Source: Treponema sp. UBA6988 (lineage in GTDB: Bacteria; Spirochaetota; Spirochaetia; Treponematales; Treponemataceae). From it: DNA of 49,611 nucleotides. The position numbers were made by a program, and so were the translations under genes. A model generated the notes under the pieces. That model did not search any database. It was not told the DNA's origin and worked only from the letters and a program-made list of their open reading frames with translations. Below, piece after piece: positions 39,729 to 48,600 of this stretch. Position 1 is the first letter of the stretch, and every line of letters begins with the position of its first letter. The DNA is taken from assembly GCA_002448445.1 (NCBI GenBank), contig DJYC01000051.1, positions 1 to 49,611 of the forward strand. Reading direction: 5' to 3'.

Positions 39729-41294
39729 TTAATTTGACGTAGCTTTTGCGCGGTATTCCGTGGGGCTAACGCCAAACCTTTGCTTAAAGAGTTTGCTAAA
39801 ATAGTTCTGGTCATTGTAGCCAACACCCGCCGTAATTTCCTTTATAATCATAGAGCTGTCTTTAAGAAGCTTCTTTGCCTTTTCCAGCCGCATAGAAGTT
39901 AGGTAGTTTATAAAAGTATCTCCAGTTTCTTCCTTAAAGAGCTTGCTTAAATAGAAGGGGCTTACGTTAAGCGTTTGTGCCAACGGTTCAAGCCCCTGCA
40001 AGTCTGCAAGATGCTCTTCTATGTAAACAAGGGCCTTTTTTATGATGGGGTTTTCCGTCTGCGACTTAAGGTTTTGAATTTCCAAGGCACATTCCATGGA
40101 ACGCTCTGCCAAATACTGAATCTGTTCCTGAACGGAGTCCGTCTTTTCAAAAAAAGAAAATGCGCTGTCTATTGCGGGATTTTTGTAGGAAGGGTTCAGC
40201 TCCACAACGGCATTTTTTTCCTGTATGACAAGCTCAAAAAGCGCACCCTTAATTTTATCCGGCTCGTCCTTGTGCTCGGCAAGGATGGATGTAGCGCACT
40301 CACGGGCATATTCCCCGGCATTTGCACTGTCTCCCAATCGGATGCTTGTCAAAAGCTTTTGGGCAGGTTTTGCCGTCTGCGAATTGCCCTGCTGAATGTT
40401 CTGAAGCCCGGAAAATTCAATTCCACCGGAAGAGTCTATCTTGTTTAAAAGGACTGATGCTGCGTTGTAGGCTTTTTGTGCATCTTCTATGTTATGCTCT
40501 ATTCCGCTAACGCCAATTTTAATTTTTGCGGAAATCTGTATGGAAAGAAGGGTAAAGAGTTCGCCCATAAGTTCATGCTGGATTTTTTCGGAAAAAGAAT
40601 CCATGCCGCCGGATGCAAGCGGAAAGAATATTGTTACGCGGTTACCCATAAAGGAACCGATGATGCACCTGCATTTGGAAGAAAGAATTTCCCTTATCTT
40701 TTCGTAAATGCTGCCGCGGTTGTTGGGAGCCGTGTCGGGAACTTCAAGGCAGGCAAAAAAGTAGTCGCTGTCCGTAATTCCAAAGTAGTCAAGGTAGTCG
40801 GTAAAATCCGTGTTGCCGTTGTTAAAGATGCAGGAATAGATAAAGTCGCTTTCCACCATGGGCGAGACAACGTTAAGTTTTTGGTGCAGCTTTATGGAAT
40901 CCGTCTGCTTGCCGCGCTCATCGTCCACTGCATTCATTGCGTCGCGCACCGTCTGGATTATAAGGTTTCTGTTAACAGGCTTTGTAAGGTACTTGAATGC
41001 CCCCATGTTGAGTGCCTGCTGGGCATACTGGAATTTGTCGTAGGCAGTAAGTATTATTACGATGATGTTTGGGTTCATCTGCTTTATAAGGCTTACTGCT
41101 TCAAGTCCGCTTATTCCGGGCATGCTAATGTCCATAAAAAGAATGTCTATGTTCTTGGAGCGCACTTCTTCCAATGCCTTTGTACCGGAGTTTGCGGTAA
41201 AAATCTTTACCTGCTCGGCAAAGTTTTTGTTCAAAATCATGGTAAGAGAATCTGTCACAATTTTTTCGTCATCGGTCAATAAAATGTTATACAC
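39729..41294 (-). CDS. YesN-type response regulator (receiver + AraC HTH)
   Basis: A 521-residue regulator. The receiver domain (1-120) has acidic Asp8/9, phospho-acceptor Asp55 in ILFMDISMPG and Lys in YLTKPV near 105. A long middle region (about 130-400) matches the YesN linker. The C-terminal AraC double HTH (about 420-521) shows LNVSPFYLSKLFKEETG and NDQNYFSKLFKQRFGVSPTEYR. Its start overlaps the kinase stop by 8 nt. It probably activates sugar-uptake genes when the upstream sensor binds ligand. Confidence 0.93.
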   Translation of the reverse strand: MYNILLTDDEKIVTDSLTMILNKNFAEQVKIFTANSGTKALEEVRSKNIDILFMDISMPGISGLEAVSLIKQMNPNIIVIILTAYDKFQYAQQALNMGAFKYLTKPVNRNLIIQTVRDAMNAVDDERGKQTDSIKLHQKLNVVSPMVESDFIYSCIFNNGNTDFTDYLDYFGITDSDYFFACLEVPDTAPNNRGSIYEKIREILSSKCRCIIGSFMGNRVTIFFPLASGGMDSFSEKIQHELMGELFTLLSIQISAKIKIGVSGIEHNIEDAQKAYNAASVLLNKIDSSGGIEFSGLQNIQQGNSQTAKPAQKLLTSIRLGDSANAGEYARECATSILAEHKDEPDKIKGALFELVIQEKNAVVELNPSYKNPAIDSAFSFFEKTDSVQEQIQYLAERSMECALEIQNLKSQTENPIIKKALVYIEEHLADLQGLEPLAQTLNVSPFYLSKLFKEETGDTFINYLTSMRLEKAKKLLKDSSMIIKEITAGVGYNDQNYFSKLFKQRFGVSPTEYRAKATSN

Positions 41295-42810
41295 GGTTTT
41301 CTCCTATTTGAATTTGAGACGGTATTTTTATGTTGAACATAGTTCCGCTTCCGTCCGGGTTTTCCGATATGCTAAAAACATCTGTGCGCTTAAAATAAAT
41401 TTGCAGGCGGGAAATTACGTTTATAAGGCCAGTTGAAACATGGGTCTTTTCCTGCATGGCCTTATCCTGAACCAAGACGCCACCGCTTTCTTCCTGGGCA
41501 ATCTTCATTACGCGTTCTTTTACGCCCTTGTCAAAGCCAATGCCGTTGTCGCTTATGGAAATTAGGATAAGGTCTTCCTGCTTTTTTACGCTGATTGTAA
41601 TGCGGCCGTTTTCCGAGACACCGTTAAGGCCGTGCTTGATGCAGTTTTCCACGAGCGGCTGCAGAATCATGTTGGGCATTTTTACGCTTAGGGTTGACTC
41701 GTCAATGTCCTTTACAAATTCGTAGCGTTCTCCAAAGCGCACCTTCATAATGTAGATGTAATTGTCCAGCATGCCAAGCTCTTCGCTGATTGTGGCATCG
41801 CTTCCAGGGTGCTGTATGTTGTAGCGCAAAAAGTCTGCAACCTGCTCCAAGAAGTAGCATGTCTTGTCCGCACCTTCCATCATGGCAAGCTGTGCGCCTG
41901 TGTTCAGCGTGTTAAAGAGGAAGTGGGGCTTAATCTGGTCCTGAAGCGCCTTTAGGTGGGCATCCGTGTACAAGGCCCTCATTTCTATTTCCTTTTCCCT
42001 AAGCTCGTTTTCCTGCAGGGCCTTTTCCCAGATTGTGTCTACGTATTCGCGTATGGAAATAATCATGCTGTCAAAGGCTCGGCAAATGTTGCCTATCTCG
42101 TTCTTGCGCTTGTTCTGGAAGAGGGGAACGTCAAAGTCACGCTCGGCAACGCGGAGGGCAACGGAAGAAATTTGCTTGAGCGGCGTCGTTATGTGTGCAA
42201 TGTGTATGTAGAGCAAAAGAGCTGTGCTAAGCAAAATCATTATGACTGCAAAGATTGTCCTGTGGATTATCTGCCTGGTTTTAGCCTTGCTTTTGTTGTA
42301 GTTTGCCGCATTCATCTTAAAGTAGAGCATGTTAAGGTTCATAATCTCGTCATACAAAAACGAATAGCAGTCCAGTGTTTTTACATAGTAAAGGTCGGCA
42401 TCCTTTGAATTGTTTGCACGGCGGGCAGCAATGGCCTTGTTGCTTAGGGCAAAAAAAGAATCGGAAAGCATTTTTATCGTGTATTCTTTTTGCTCGTTGT
42501 AGACGGTTGAAGGAACGCTCCTTAATTTTTCTGCACCGCTTTCTGCGGCGGCTTCAAAGTGGTAGTACTTGTCTATGCTTTCAAAGGTTCTGTAGCTCAT
42601 GTAGGATTCCATGGCGGCTTCCGTCTGCTCAAGGTTTGTAAGGTAGGCGTCCAGTTCCGCATTTGTGCTGAATGAATTTCCGGTCTGCCGCATAACGCCC
42701 ATTACCAGCATGGAAAGGTAGACTACGATAAAAAGCGTAAGCAGAAAACTTGCAAGTACGCTTAGCATGAGGCTTGTCCGCAGGTTAAGATTCTTAAATA
42801 GACTGTTCAT
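41287..42810 (-). CDS. YesM/LytS-type sensor histidine kinase
   Basis: A 507-residue kinase. Transmembrane helices lie near residues 14-38 and 190-210, enclosing a helical periplasmic domain. A HAMP domain follows (ITTPLKQISSVALRVAERDFDVPLF). The phospho-acceptor is His in LKALQDQIKPHFLFNTLN, typical of the His_kinase group. The ATPase has N-box VENCIKHGL and ISDNGIGFDKG. It overlaps the upstream sensor gene by ATGA and the downstream regulator by 8 nt. Confidence 0.93.
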   Translation of the reverse strand: MNSLFKNLNLRTSLMLSVLASFLLTLFIVVYLSMLVMGVMRQTGNSFSTNAELDAYLTNLEQTEAAMESYMSYRTFESIDKYYHFEAAAESGAEKLRSVPSTVYNEQKEYTIKMLSDSFFALSNKAIAARRANNSKDADLYYVKTLDCYSFLYDEIMNLNMLYFKMNAANYNKSKAKTRQIIHRTIFAVIMILLSTALLLYIHIAHITTPLKQISSVALRVAERDFDVPLFQNKRKNEIGNICRAFDSMIISIREYVDTIWEKALQENELREKEIEMRALYTDAHLKALQDQIKPHFLFNTLNTGAQLAMMEGADKTCYFLEQVADFLRYNIQHPGSDATISEELGMLDNYIYIMKVRFGERYEFVKDIDESTLSVKMPNMILQPLVENCIKHGLNGVSENGRITISVKKQEDLILISISDNGIGFDKGVKERVMKIAQEESGGVLVQDKAMQEKTHVSTGLINVISRLQIYFKRTDVFSISENPDGSGTMFNIKIPSQIQIGENRV

Positions 42811-43793
42811 TCTGCAACTTCCCGCCTTAGCACTTCTATTTCTGCGGAAACATAGCTGTTGGCATAGCCGTTGTTTATGTATTCAAAAAGTTCTTCCATG
42901 GCCTTTTGACCTATGTTGCGCGTCTTTACCGAAATTAGCTCGGTAACGATGTTTTTTTCAAAGTAGGAGTGGCAGTCGTCGCTGTCTCCAAAGCCAAGGA
43001 TTTTAACCTTACCGGAAAGATTTAAGTCGCGGACGCTTTGTGCCGCAAGAATTGTGTTTTCTTCCGAAAGTGGAACCACAAGCTCTAGCCCTTCCTCCGA
43101 AGCAAGCCTCTGCCTAAGGTAATCCTCCTTGGAAAAGTTTGTCTCGCTGTGGACAAGTATGTTCGTTACGGTAATCTCCGGGTGCTCATTTGTCAGCGTA
43201 TTCATCAGAGTGTTCATCATCGTACTGTAGCTTGAATTGTTACCCTGGGCAGAAACAAGCAGTATTACTTTTTTGCTCTTGCCTATAAGCGAAATAATTT
43301 CGTTGGCGGTAATTTTACCAAGCTCGGAAAAGTTTACGCCTATAAATGAAAGCTGCTGCAAATTTGGCAGGTAGTTTCCTATTGTAATAAGGGGAATGGG
43401 GGTTCCGTTGCGGTTAACAGGTACTTGCAGTGGCTCGTTGCCGCTTATGTAGGCAATAACACCGTCTGCACTAAGGTATGAGGCATAGTCAAAAAGTGAC
43501 TGCATGGGGATTTCCTGGGCCTTTGATTTTCCGGTGTAAACTTCCACCGCCGCATTGTAGTTTTCGGAAACATCCATTGCACCTTTGGCAACCTGGTTTA
43601 AGTAAGTTCCGTTGTCGCTTTTGCCAACGACAAGAATGTTGTATCCGCGGGAAGATGTTTGTGATTCCTGTGAATTTACCACGGATTTTAGGGACAAAAA
43701 TTGAAATACCAAAAAAACAGCAAAGACCAGAATCATTGCAATTAAAAGAGCTTTTATGACTGTATTCAGTAATTTCGGGTAAAAATGTGGCAT
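42807..43793 (-). CDS. Membrane-anchored periplasmic sugar-binding sensor (XylFII-like)
   Basis: A 328-residue protein with one N-terminal helix (about 12-35, no cleavage or lipobox) and a type I periplasmic-binding fold (YNILVVGKSDNGTYLNQVAKGAMDVSENYNAAVEVY; LITIGNYLPNLQQLSFIGVNFSELGKI; VKILGFGDSDDCHSYFEKNIVTELISV). The first gene of an operon with a YesM kinase and a YesN regulator, it matches the architecture of clostridial XylFII-LytS-YesN, where the anchored binding protein presents sugar to the kinase. TATAAT lies 8 nt before the ATG with GGAG between. Confidence 0.85.
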   Translation of the reverse strand: MPHFYPKLLNTVIKALLIAMILVFAVFLVFQFLSLKSVVNSQESQTSSRGYNILVVGKSDNGTYLNQVAKGAMDVSENYNAAVEVYTGKSKAQEIPMQSLFDYASYLSADGVIAYISGNEPLQVPVNRNGTPIPLITIGNYLPNLQQLSFIGVNFSELGKITANEIISLIGKSKKVILLVSAQGNNSSYSTMMNTLMNTLTNEHPEITVTNILVHSETNFSKEDYLRQRLASEEGLELVVPLSEENTILAAQSVRDLNLSGKVKILGFGDSDDCHSYFEKNIVTELISVKTRNIGQKAMEELFEYINNGYANSYVSAEIEVLRREVAE

Positions 43794-43818
43794 TGTTCTC
43801 CATTATATCACATAAGGA

Positions 43819-43892
43819 GGGGGAAGTCTCCCCCTGCGCCCGCACTACGTTGCGGTCTACCCTCTCTCCTAGGGGGCACTTGCGTTCCCCCT
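43819..43892. repeat. GC-rich triple hairpin array
   Basis: Three strong hairpins in 74 nt: GGGGGA/TCCCCC (43819-43834), CCGCA/TGCGG (43840-43855) and AGGGGG/CCCCCT (43871-43892). They sit between the divergent sensor operon and aldehyde dehydrogenase gene. The sequence differs from the six-copy element and looks like a second intergenic family. Confidence 0.65.
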
Positions 43893-43946
43893 AAAACCCC
43901 CTTAAAATTGATTCGCGCGCTTTTAGCTGTTTTCCTTAAAAAGTGA

Positions 43947-43975
43947 TTGTTAAAATAGAAAAAAGGTGGCATAAT
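43947..43975 (+). promoter_or_regulatory. Promoter of the aldehyde dehydrogenase gene
   Basis: TTGTTA (43947-43952), 17 nt, CATAAT (43970-43975), with GAGGGG before the ATG at 43993. Confidence 0.5.
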
Positions 43976-43992
43976 AGAAGAGAGGGGTATTT

Positions 43993-45510
43993 ATGGCTAA
44001 AAAAAAGATAGACATACAGGACGCTGTTGACCAGATTGCACAGACAGCGGAAGAATTGGGCGAAAAAGCATCTGAGGCCATAAAAACACATCTGAACATT
44101 CCTTCTTTTGGCGAACAAAGCGCAGACAGAAAGCAGATTCAGGAAGACATCCGCACGGTTTTGCAGAGCCAGCGGGAATTTTTTGCCTCTGGAACGACAC
44201 TTTCCCTTGCATGGCGCATTGAGCAGCTAAAAAAGCTATATTCTTCCATAAAAAAATACGAAAACGACATATATTCGGCACTCAGCGCGGATTTGCTAAA
44301 AAATCCCTTTGATTCCTATTCTACGGAAATCGGAGTCGTCCTTGCGGAAATATCCTATGCCCTGCGCCACGTAAAAAAATGGGGCAAGACAAAGAAAATA
44401 TCATCCCAGCTCTATATGTTCCCTTCAAAGAGCAGGGTCTTTCCAGAACCCTTCGGCACGGTTCTTGTAATGTCTTCATGGAACTATCCCTTCCAGCTTA
44501 GCCTTGCACCGCTTGTAAGCGCAATTGCTGCTGGAAATACGGTCGTTCTAAAGACATCGGAGTTCTCAAAGGCTACAAACCAGGTTCTCCGCCAGATACT
44601 TTCCGACTGCTTTGACAGCAATTATGTTACGGTAATAGAAGGTGGTTCGGTCGTAAACCAGCTTTTGCTGCACGAGCGCTTTAACTTTATCTTCTTTACG
44701 GGAAGCCAGGCCGTGGGCAAAATCGTCATGGAAAGCGCGGCAAAATTCCTTACGCCAATATGCCTGGAACTTGGCGGAAAGAGCCCCTGCATTGTGGAAG
44801 CAAGTGCCAACATTCCTGCTGCGGCAAGGCGCATTGTCTGGGGAAAGCTTCTTAACGCAGGGCAAACTTGTGTTGCTCCTGATTATGTTCTTGTCCACGA
44901 AAGCAAAAAAGAAGAGCTGCTAGAAGCCATCCGCAGCGAAATAACACGGCAATTTGGCGAAAATCCCCTGCAGAACGAAGAATACGGCAAGATTATAAAC
45001 AAAAAGCACTTTAACCGCCTTATTTCTATTGCACCGGAAGCGCAGAACGACCTTGAGACGGAAAAAATTGCGCCCACAATACTGGATTTGGGGCCGCTCG
45101 GAGGGGAAAAGGCATCGCGCCATCCTTCCATGCAGGAAGAAATTTTTGGGCCTATAATGCCGGTCGTCACTTATGAAAATCTGGAAGACGTTATTTCTTA
45201 CGTAAACTCCCATCCCACACCGCTTGCTCTCTACCTCTTTGCAGCTGAAAAGACAGTCTGCGAAAGTGTAATAAAGCGCGTACGCTTTGGCGGTGGTTGC
45301 ATAAACGATGTGATTATCCATACGGCAAACAACCGCATGCCCTTTGGTGGCATGGGCGAAAGCGGCATGGGCAGCTACCACGGCAAGGCTGGCTTTGATT
45401 GCTTTACCCACTACAAGAGCATTGTATTCCAAAAAGAAAAGGGCGACATCAAGATGCGGGCAACTCCCCACAAAAACCACCTGTCGCTTGTAAGGAAGCT
45501 GCTAAAGTAG
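43993..45510 (+). CDS. Aldehyde dehydrogenase with N-terminal extension
   Basis: A 505-residue NAD(P)-dependent aldehyde dehydrogenase of the class 3/fatty aldehyde type. SWNYPFQLSLAPL is near 172, general base Glu259 is in LELGGKSP, and the nucleophile Cys293 is in NAGQTCVAPDY; EEIFGPIMPV and PFGGMGESGMGSYHG follow. The domain begins near residue 48. The first 45 residues form a helical extension (IDIQDAVDQIAQTAEELGEKASEAIKTH) that resembles a phasin-type amphipathic helix and may attach the enzyme to a surface. Relatives are usually about 455 residues. Monocistronic. Confidence 0.92.
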   Translation: MAKKKIDIQDAVDQIAQTAEELGEKASEAIKTHLNIPSFGEQSADRKQIQEDIRTVLQSQREFFASGTTLSLAWRIEQLKKLYSSIKKYENDIYSALSADLLKNPFDSYSTEIGVVLAEISYALRHVKKWGKTKKISSQLYMFPSKSRVFPEPFGTVLVMSSWNYPFQLSLAPLVSAIAAGNTVVLKTSEFSKATNQVLRQILSDCFDSNYVTVIEGGSVVNQLLLHERFNFIFFTGSQAVGKIVMESAAKFLTPICLELGGKSPCIVEASANIPAAARRIVWGKLLNAGQTCVAPDYVLVHESKKEELLEAIRSEITRQFGENPLQNEEYGKIINKKHFNRLISIAPEAQNDLETEKIAPTILDLGPLGGEKASRHPSMQEEIFGPIMPVVTYENLEDVISYVNSHPTPLALYLFAAEKTVCESVIKRVRFGGGCINDVIIHTANNRMPFGGMGESGMGSYHGKAGFDCFTHYKSIVFQKEKGDIKMRATPHKNHLSLVRKLLK

Positions 45511-45577
45511 GGGTGCCAGTACATTTTTTTCTTTCTCTTTTGGCAACAGCTTTTTACTTTTACTGTGCATTTTTTAT

Positions 45578-45667
45578 ATGAAAAAAGTAATTGCTTTGGT
45601 TGGTTTATTATTGTTGGTATCTTGCAGTAATGGGAGTTCAGATTCTGATTCAGAAAATGTGTGTTAA
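45578..45667 (+). CDS. 29-residue lipoprotein, complete mini-gene or truncated remnant
   Basis: MKKVIALVGLLLLVSCSNGS plus a short acidic tail ends in TAA after 29 codons. It has a perfect lipoprotein signal with lipobox LLVSC. No ribosome site is visible. It is probably the 5' stub of a lost lipoprotein gene, since the next gene ends on the opposite strand 30 nt later, but very small lipoproteins also exist. Confidence 0.45.
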   Translation: MKKVIALVGLLLLVSCSNGSSDSDSENVC

Positions 45668-45697
45668 CAGTCCTCTATGATGACATAGGTCTTGAAC

Positions 45698-48600
45698 TTA
45701 ATCAACTAATGCAGATAAGAGCGTGCTCGTGCTGCTGTTATAGTAAGTGCCTGTGTTTATATAGCGATTTGGGCCGTAAAGAGCTGAGTTTCCAGTTATT
45801 ATTGCTGCTGTGTTCAAAGTGAAAGAACATATAACTGTTGGACTTAAAGGTGTGACAAAAATTCCACCTCCCATACCGGAAAGTCCAGAAGAACCAAGGC
45901 ATTTATTGGATTTTAATTCGCCGCCTGTTAGTGTTACTTTTCCAAAAGAATATATACCGCCACCTATACAGTTGTTGTTTGTTGTAGAAGCTGAGTTGGA
46001 ATTAATTGATCCTCCTGTCATGGTCAATTCCCCAGAAGTAAAGATATAAAAACCTCCACCCATTGCTCCTAAAAGAGGATCACTTGAAGAGGAAGTATCA
46101 GAAGCGGTATTGCTGATTATCGTGCCGCCCGACAGTGTCATTTTTCCAGTGGAATATATATATACACCTCCACCCTTAGCAGCTACAGATGGAGCAGAAA
46201 CTACATTTGCGTCTATTGAGCCGCCTTCCATGGTCACAATTCCGTTTTCATATATAAAAAGGCCGCCGCCACAAACATCCAAGGTTCCTGAACCTGCAGA
46301 AACCATATTATTGCTAATTTCTGCCGTTCCACTAATCGTAAGGCTTCCTTCTTTAATATAAACTCCACCACCGGAAATATAAGTTGCGGCATCAGAATAT
46401 ACTTTATTGTTGGAAACAGAACCTGAGCTAAAGGTCATTGTGCATCCTTCCGCAAAGACTCCACCGCCACTTTCATTGGATGTGTTGTACTTAATGTTAC
46501 AACCATTTATTGCGCAAGTTGGCTTTGTTATGCTTCCTCCAGAAGTTAAAGCTCCAACATACAGACCACCACCAAATTTCTTAGAGGTGTTTCCGTTTAC
46601 ATAAGTAGACCCGCCTATTGTTCCACCGGAAAGGGTAAGGTCAATGCCTTGGGTAGAAATGCCGCCGCCAAAGTCGGCTGAGTTTTTGCTTATTGTGCCA
46701 CCAGACATTGTAAAGCTTCCCAGCGTACTACCAAACTTATAGAGCGATATTCCACCTCCATAACTAAATGAAGTACCTGTTGCAAGTGCATTGTTTGAAG
46801 AAATGGTTCCTCCGTTCATTGTCATTGAGCCTGTACACATAATTCCACCACCATAAGCTCCGTTGGTGTTGGTAGAGGATCCTGCTGTATTTTGTGTGAC
46901 TAAGCTGTTGCCAGACATCGTCAAGTTGCCGGTTGCGCTTATATAAATGCCACCGCCCATTCCGCCGATCGTCGAATCCGCTGTATTTTCTTGTACTGTT
47001 GAATCCGTCATTGTTACGGTGCTTTCTATATAAAATCCTCCACCAGTTGCCGCATTGTTCGTTTTTACAGTAGTGCCGTCCAGCGTTAGGCTTGAGTCTG
47101 CTGCACTGAAAATGCCGCCACCTCTACCCGAATTAGTAACAGTTGTGCTATAAGTTGCCGCACATTCGCTTACCGTACAGTTTGTTAGAGTTAATGTTCC
47201 TTCGTTGTAAATTCCGCCACCACGCCCGTTGGTGTTTGTGCAGTTTGTTACCTTAACATATTCAGCTTCTACTTCTACACTGCTAGCAATTGTTACAGGT
47301 CCACTTGTTGTTGAACTTGCTGCGAACGACTTGAATTCCAAATTCTTAAGCGTTGTGTTGCAGCTGAATGTTATGGACTTTCCGCCACCGTTTACTTGTA
47401 TTGTGTCTGTAGAGCCTTCTGAAACTTTTCCCTCTATGGTAAGGCCTGGAACAGCTTCAACTTCGATATCTTGTGATTCTGTAATTGCGTCTTGTACTTT
47501 GATGATATAATTATCAGGTATTGTTGTATAGCGTGTTTTTGCAACTTCAACCGCCTTGTATAGGGTTGCAAATGGGGATAAAATTGTGCCTTCGCCTGTA
47601 TCGTCATCTGCGCCTGCGCCGCCAACATAAATTATAGCGTCTTCATCAGAAAGAGACATGACAGCACCGTTAGCTGTTGTACTATATACAAGAGAATAAG
47701 TTGAATCTGTGGGCGTTGTAAAATATGCTACTTGAGTTTCTGTAGCTTCTATGGCAAGGTCTCCAAAAGTAAAATGTGAAGGATCTACGTTCAATGCAAC
47801 TGTAATAGTGCCCGTTGTGGTAAAAGTAGATTCCAATTCCAAAGGATTATCTGGGGAATATAAAAAAATTGTGCCATTTATGGAAGTATTGCCGCTTAAA
47901 GCTAGGCTTCCTGTCGTATTGTTATAGATGCTGCTTCCAACTGTTGCAGTACAGCCTAGAATTTGTACACCTGTAAGTGAAACAGTTCCGCTACTATAAA
48001 TGCCACCACCTGTAGTGTTTGGTGCTTCTGCGCTACAGTTTTTAATAACAAGTCCCTGTTCAGAAACAAGTTCTGCTCCACCTCCAACAAAAAAACCTCC
48101 GCCACCAGCAGATGACACGCCGTTTTCTACCGTAGAATCATTTATTTTAAGTTTGGGGCTTAAACCATAACCATAAACATTTATTCCCCCCAGCCCGTTA
48201 AAATTCAAATTGGAAACTTCTGCTTCGCCGGCTATTGTGAGGGAATTGTGGCTAGAGCCGCCGCTTACTGTTGCGGCAGAAGAAGGATTTTCGCTTGTGA
48301 TGGAAGCTTTTTTGCCGGAGTTCAAGGTGACATCGTGGCCAAGGGAAACATCGTTCTGTACAATCACTTCAAATGTGGAGGTGCTTGGTGCAGAAGAATT
48401 ATTTACAATCTCTATTCCCCTTGCCAAAGTCTTTACCGGGCTAAAATAAGAGCCCGTGCCGGTATCGTTCCCGGAAGAGTTTACGTAGATTGTTACAAGC
48501 TCTGCACTTTGAACAAGAGCTTTTGTTACTGAAATATTCCCACTGGAAACATAACCTGCCGGGGAGGCCTCAAATTTGGTCGTGGTCAAATTTGAATATA

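Noticed and set aside
40476..41282. A 268-codon open frame on the plus strand opposite the YesN-type regulator
   Set aside because: It is fully antisense to a convincing gene with receiver and AraC domains; its product is Cys/Val/Tyr-rich with no domain, signal or ribosome site.
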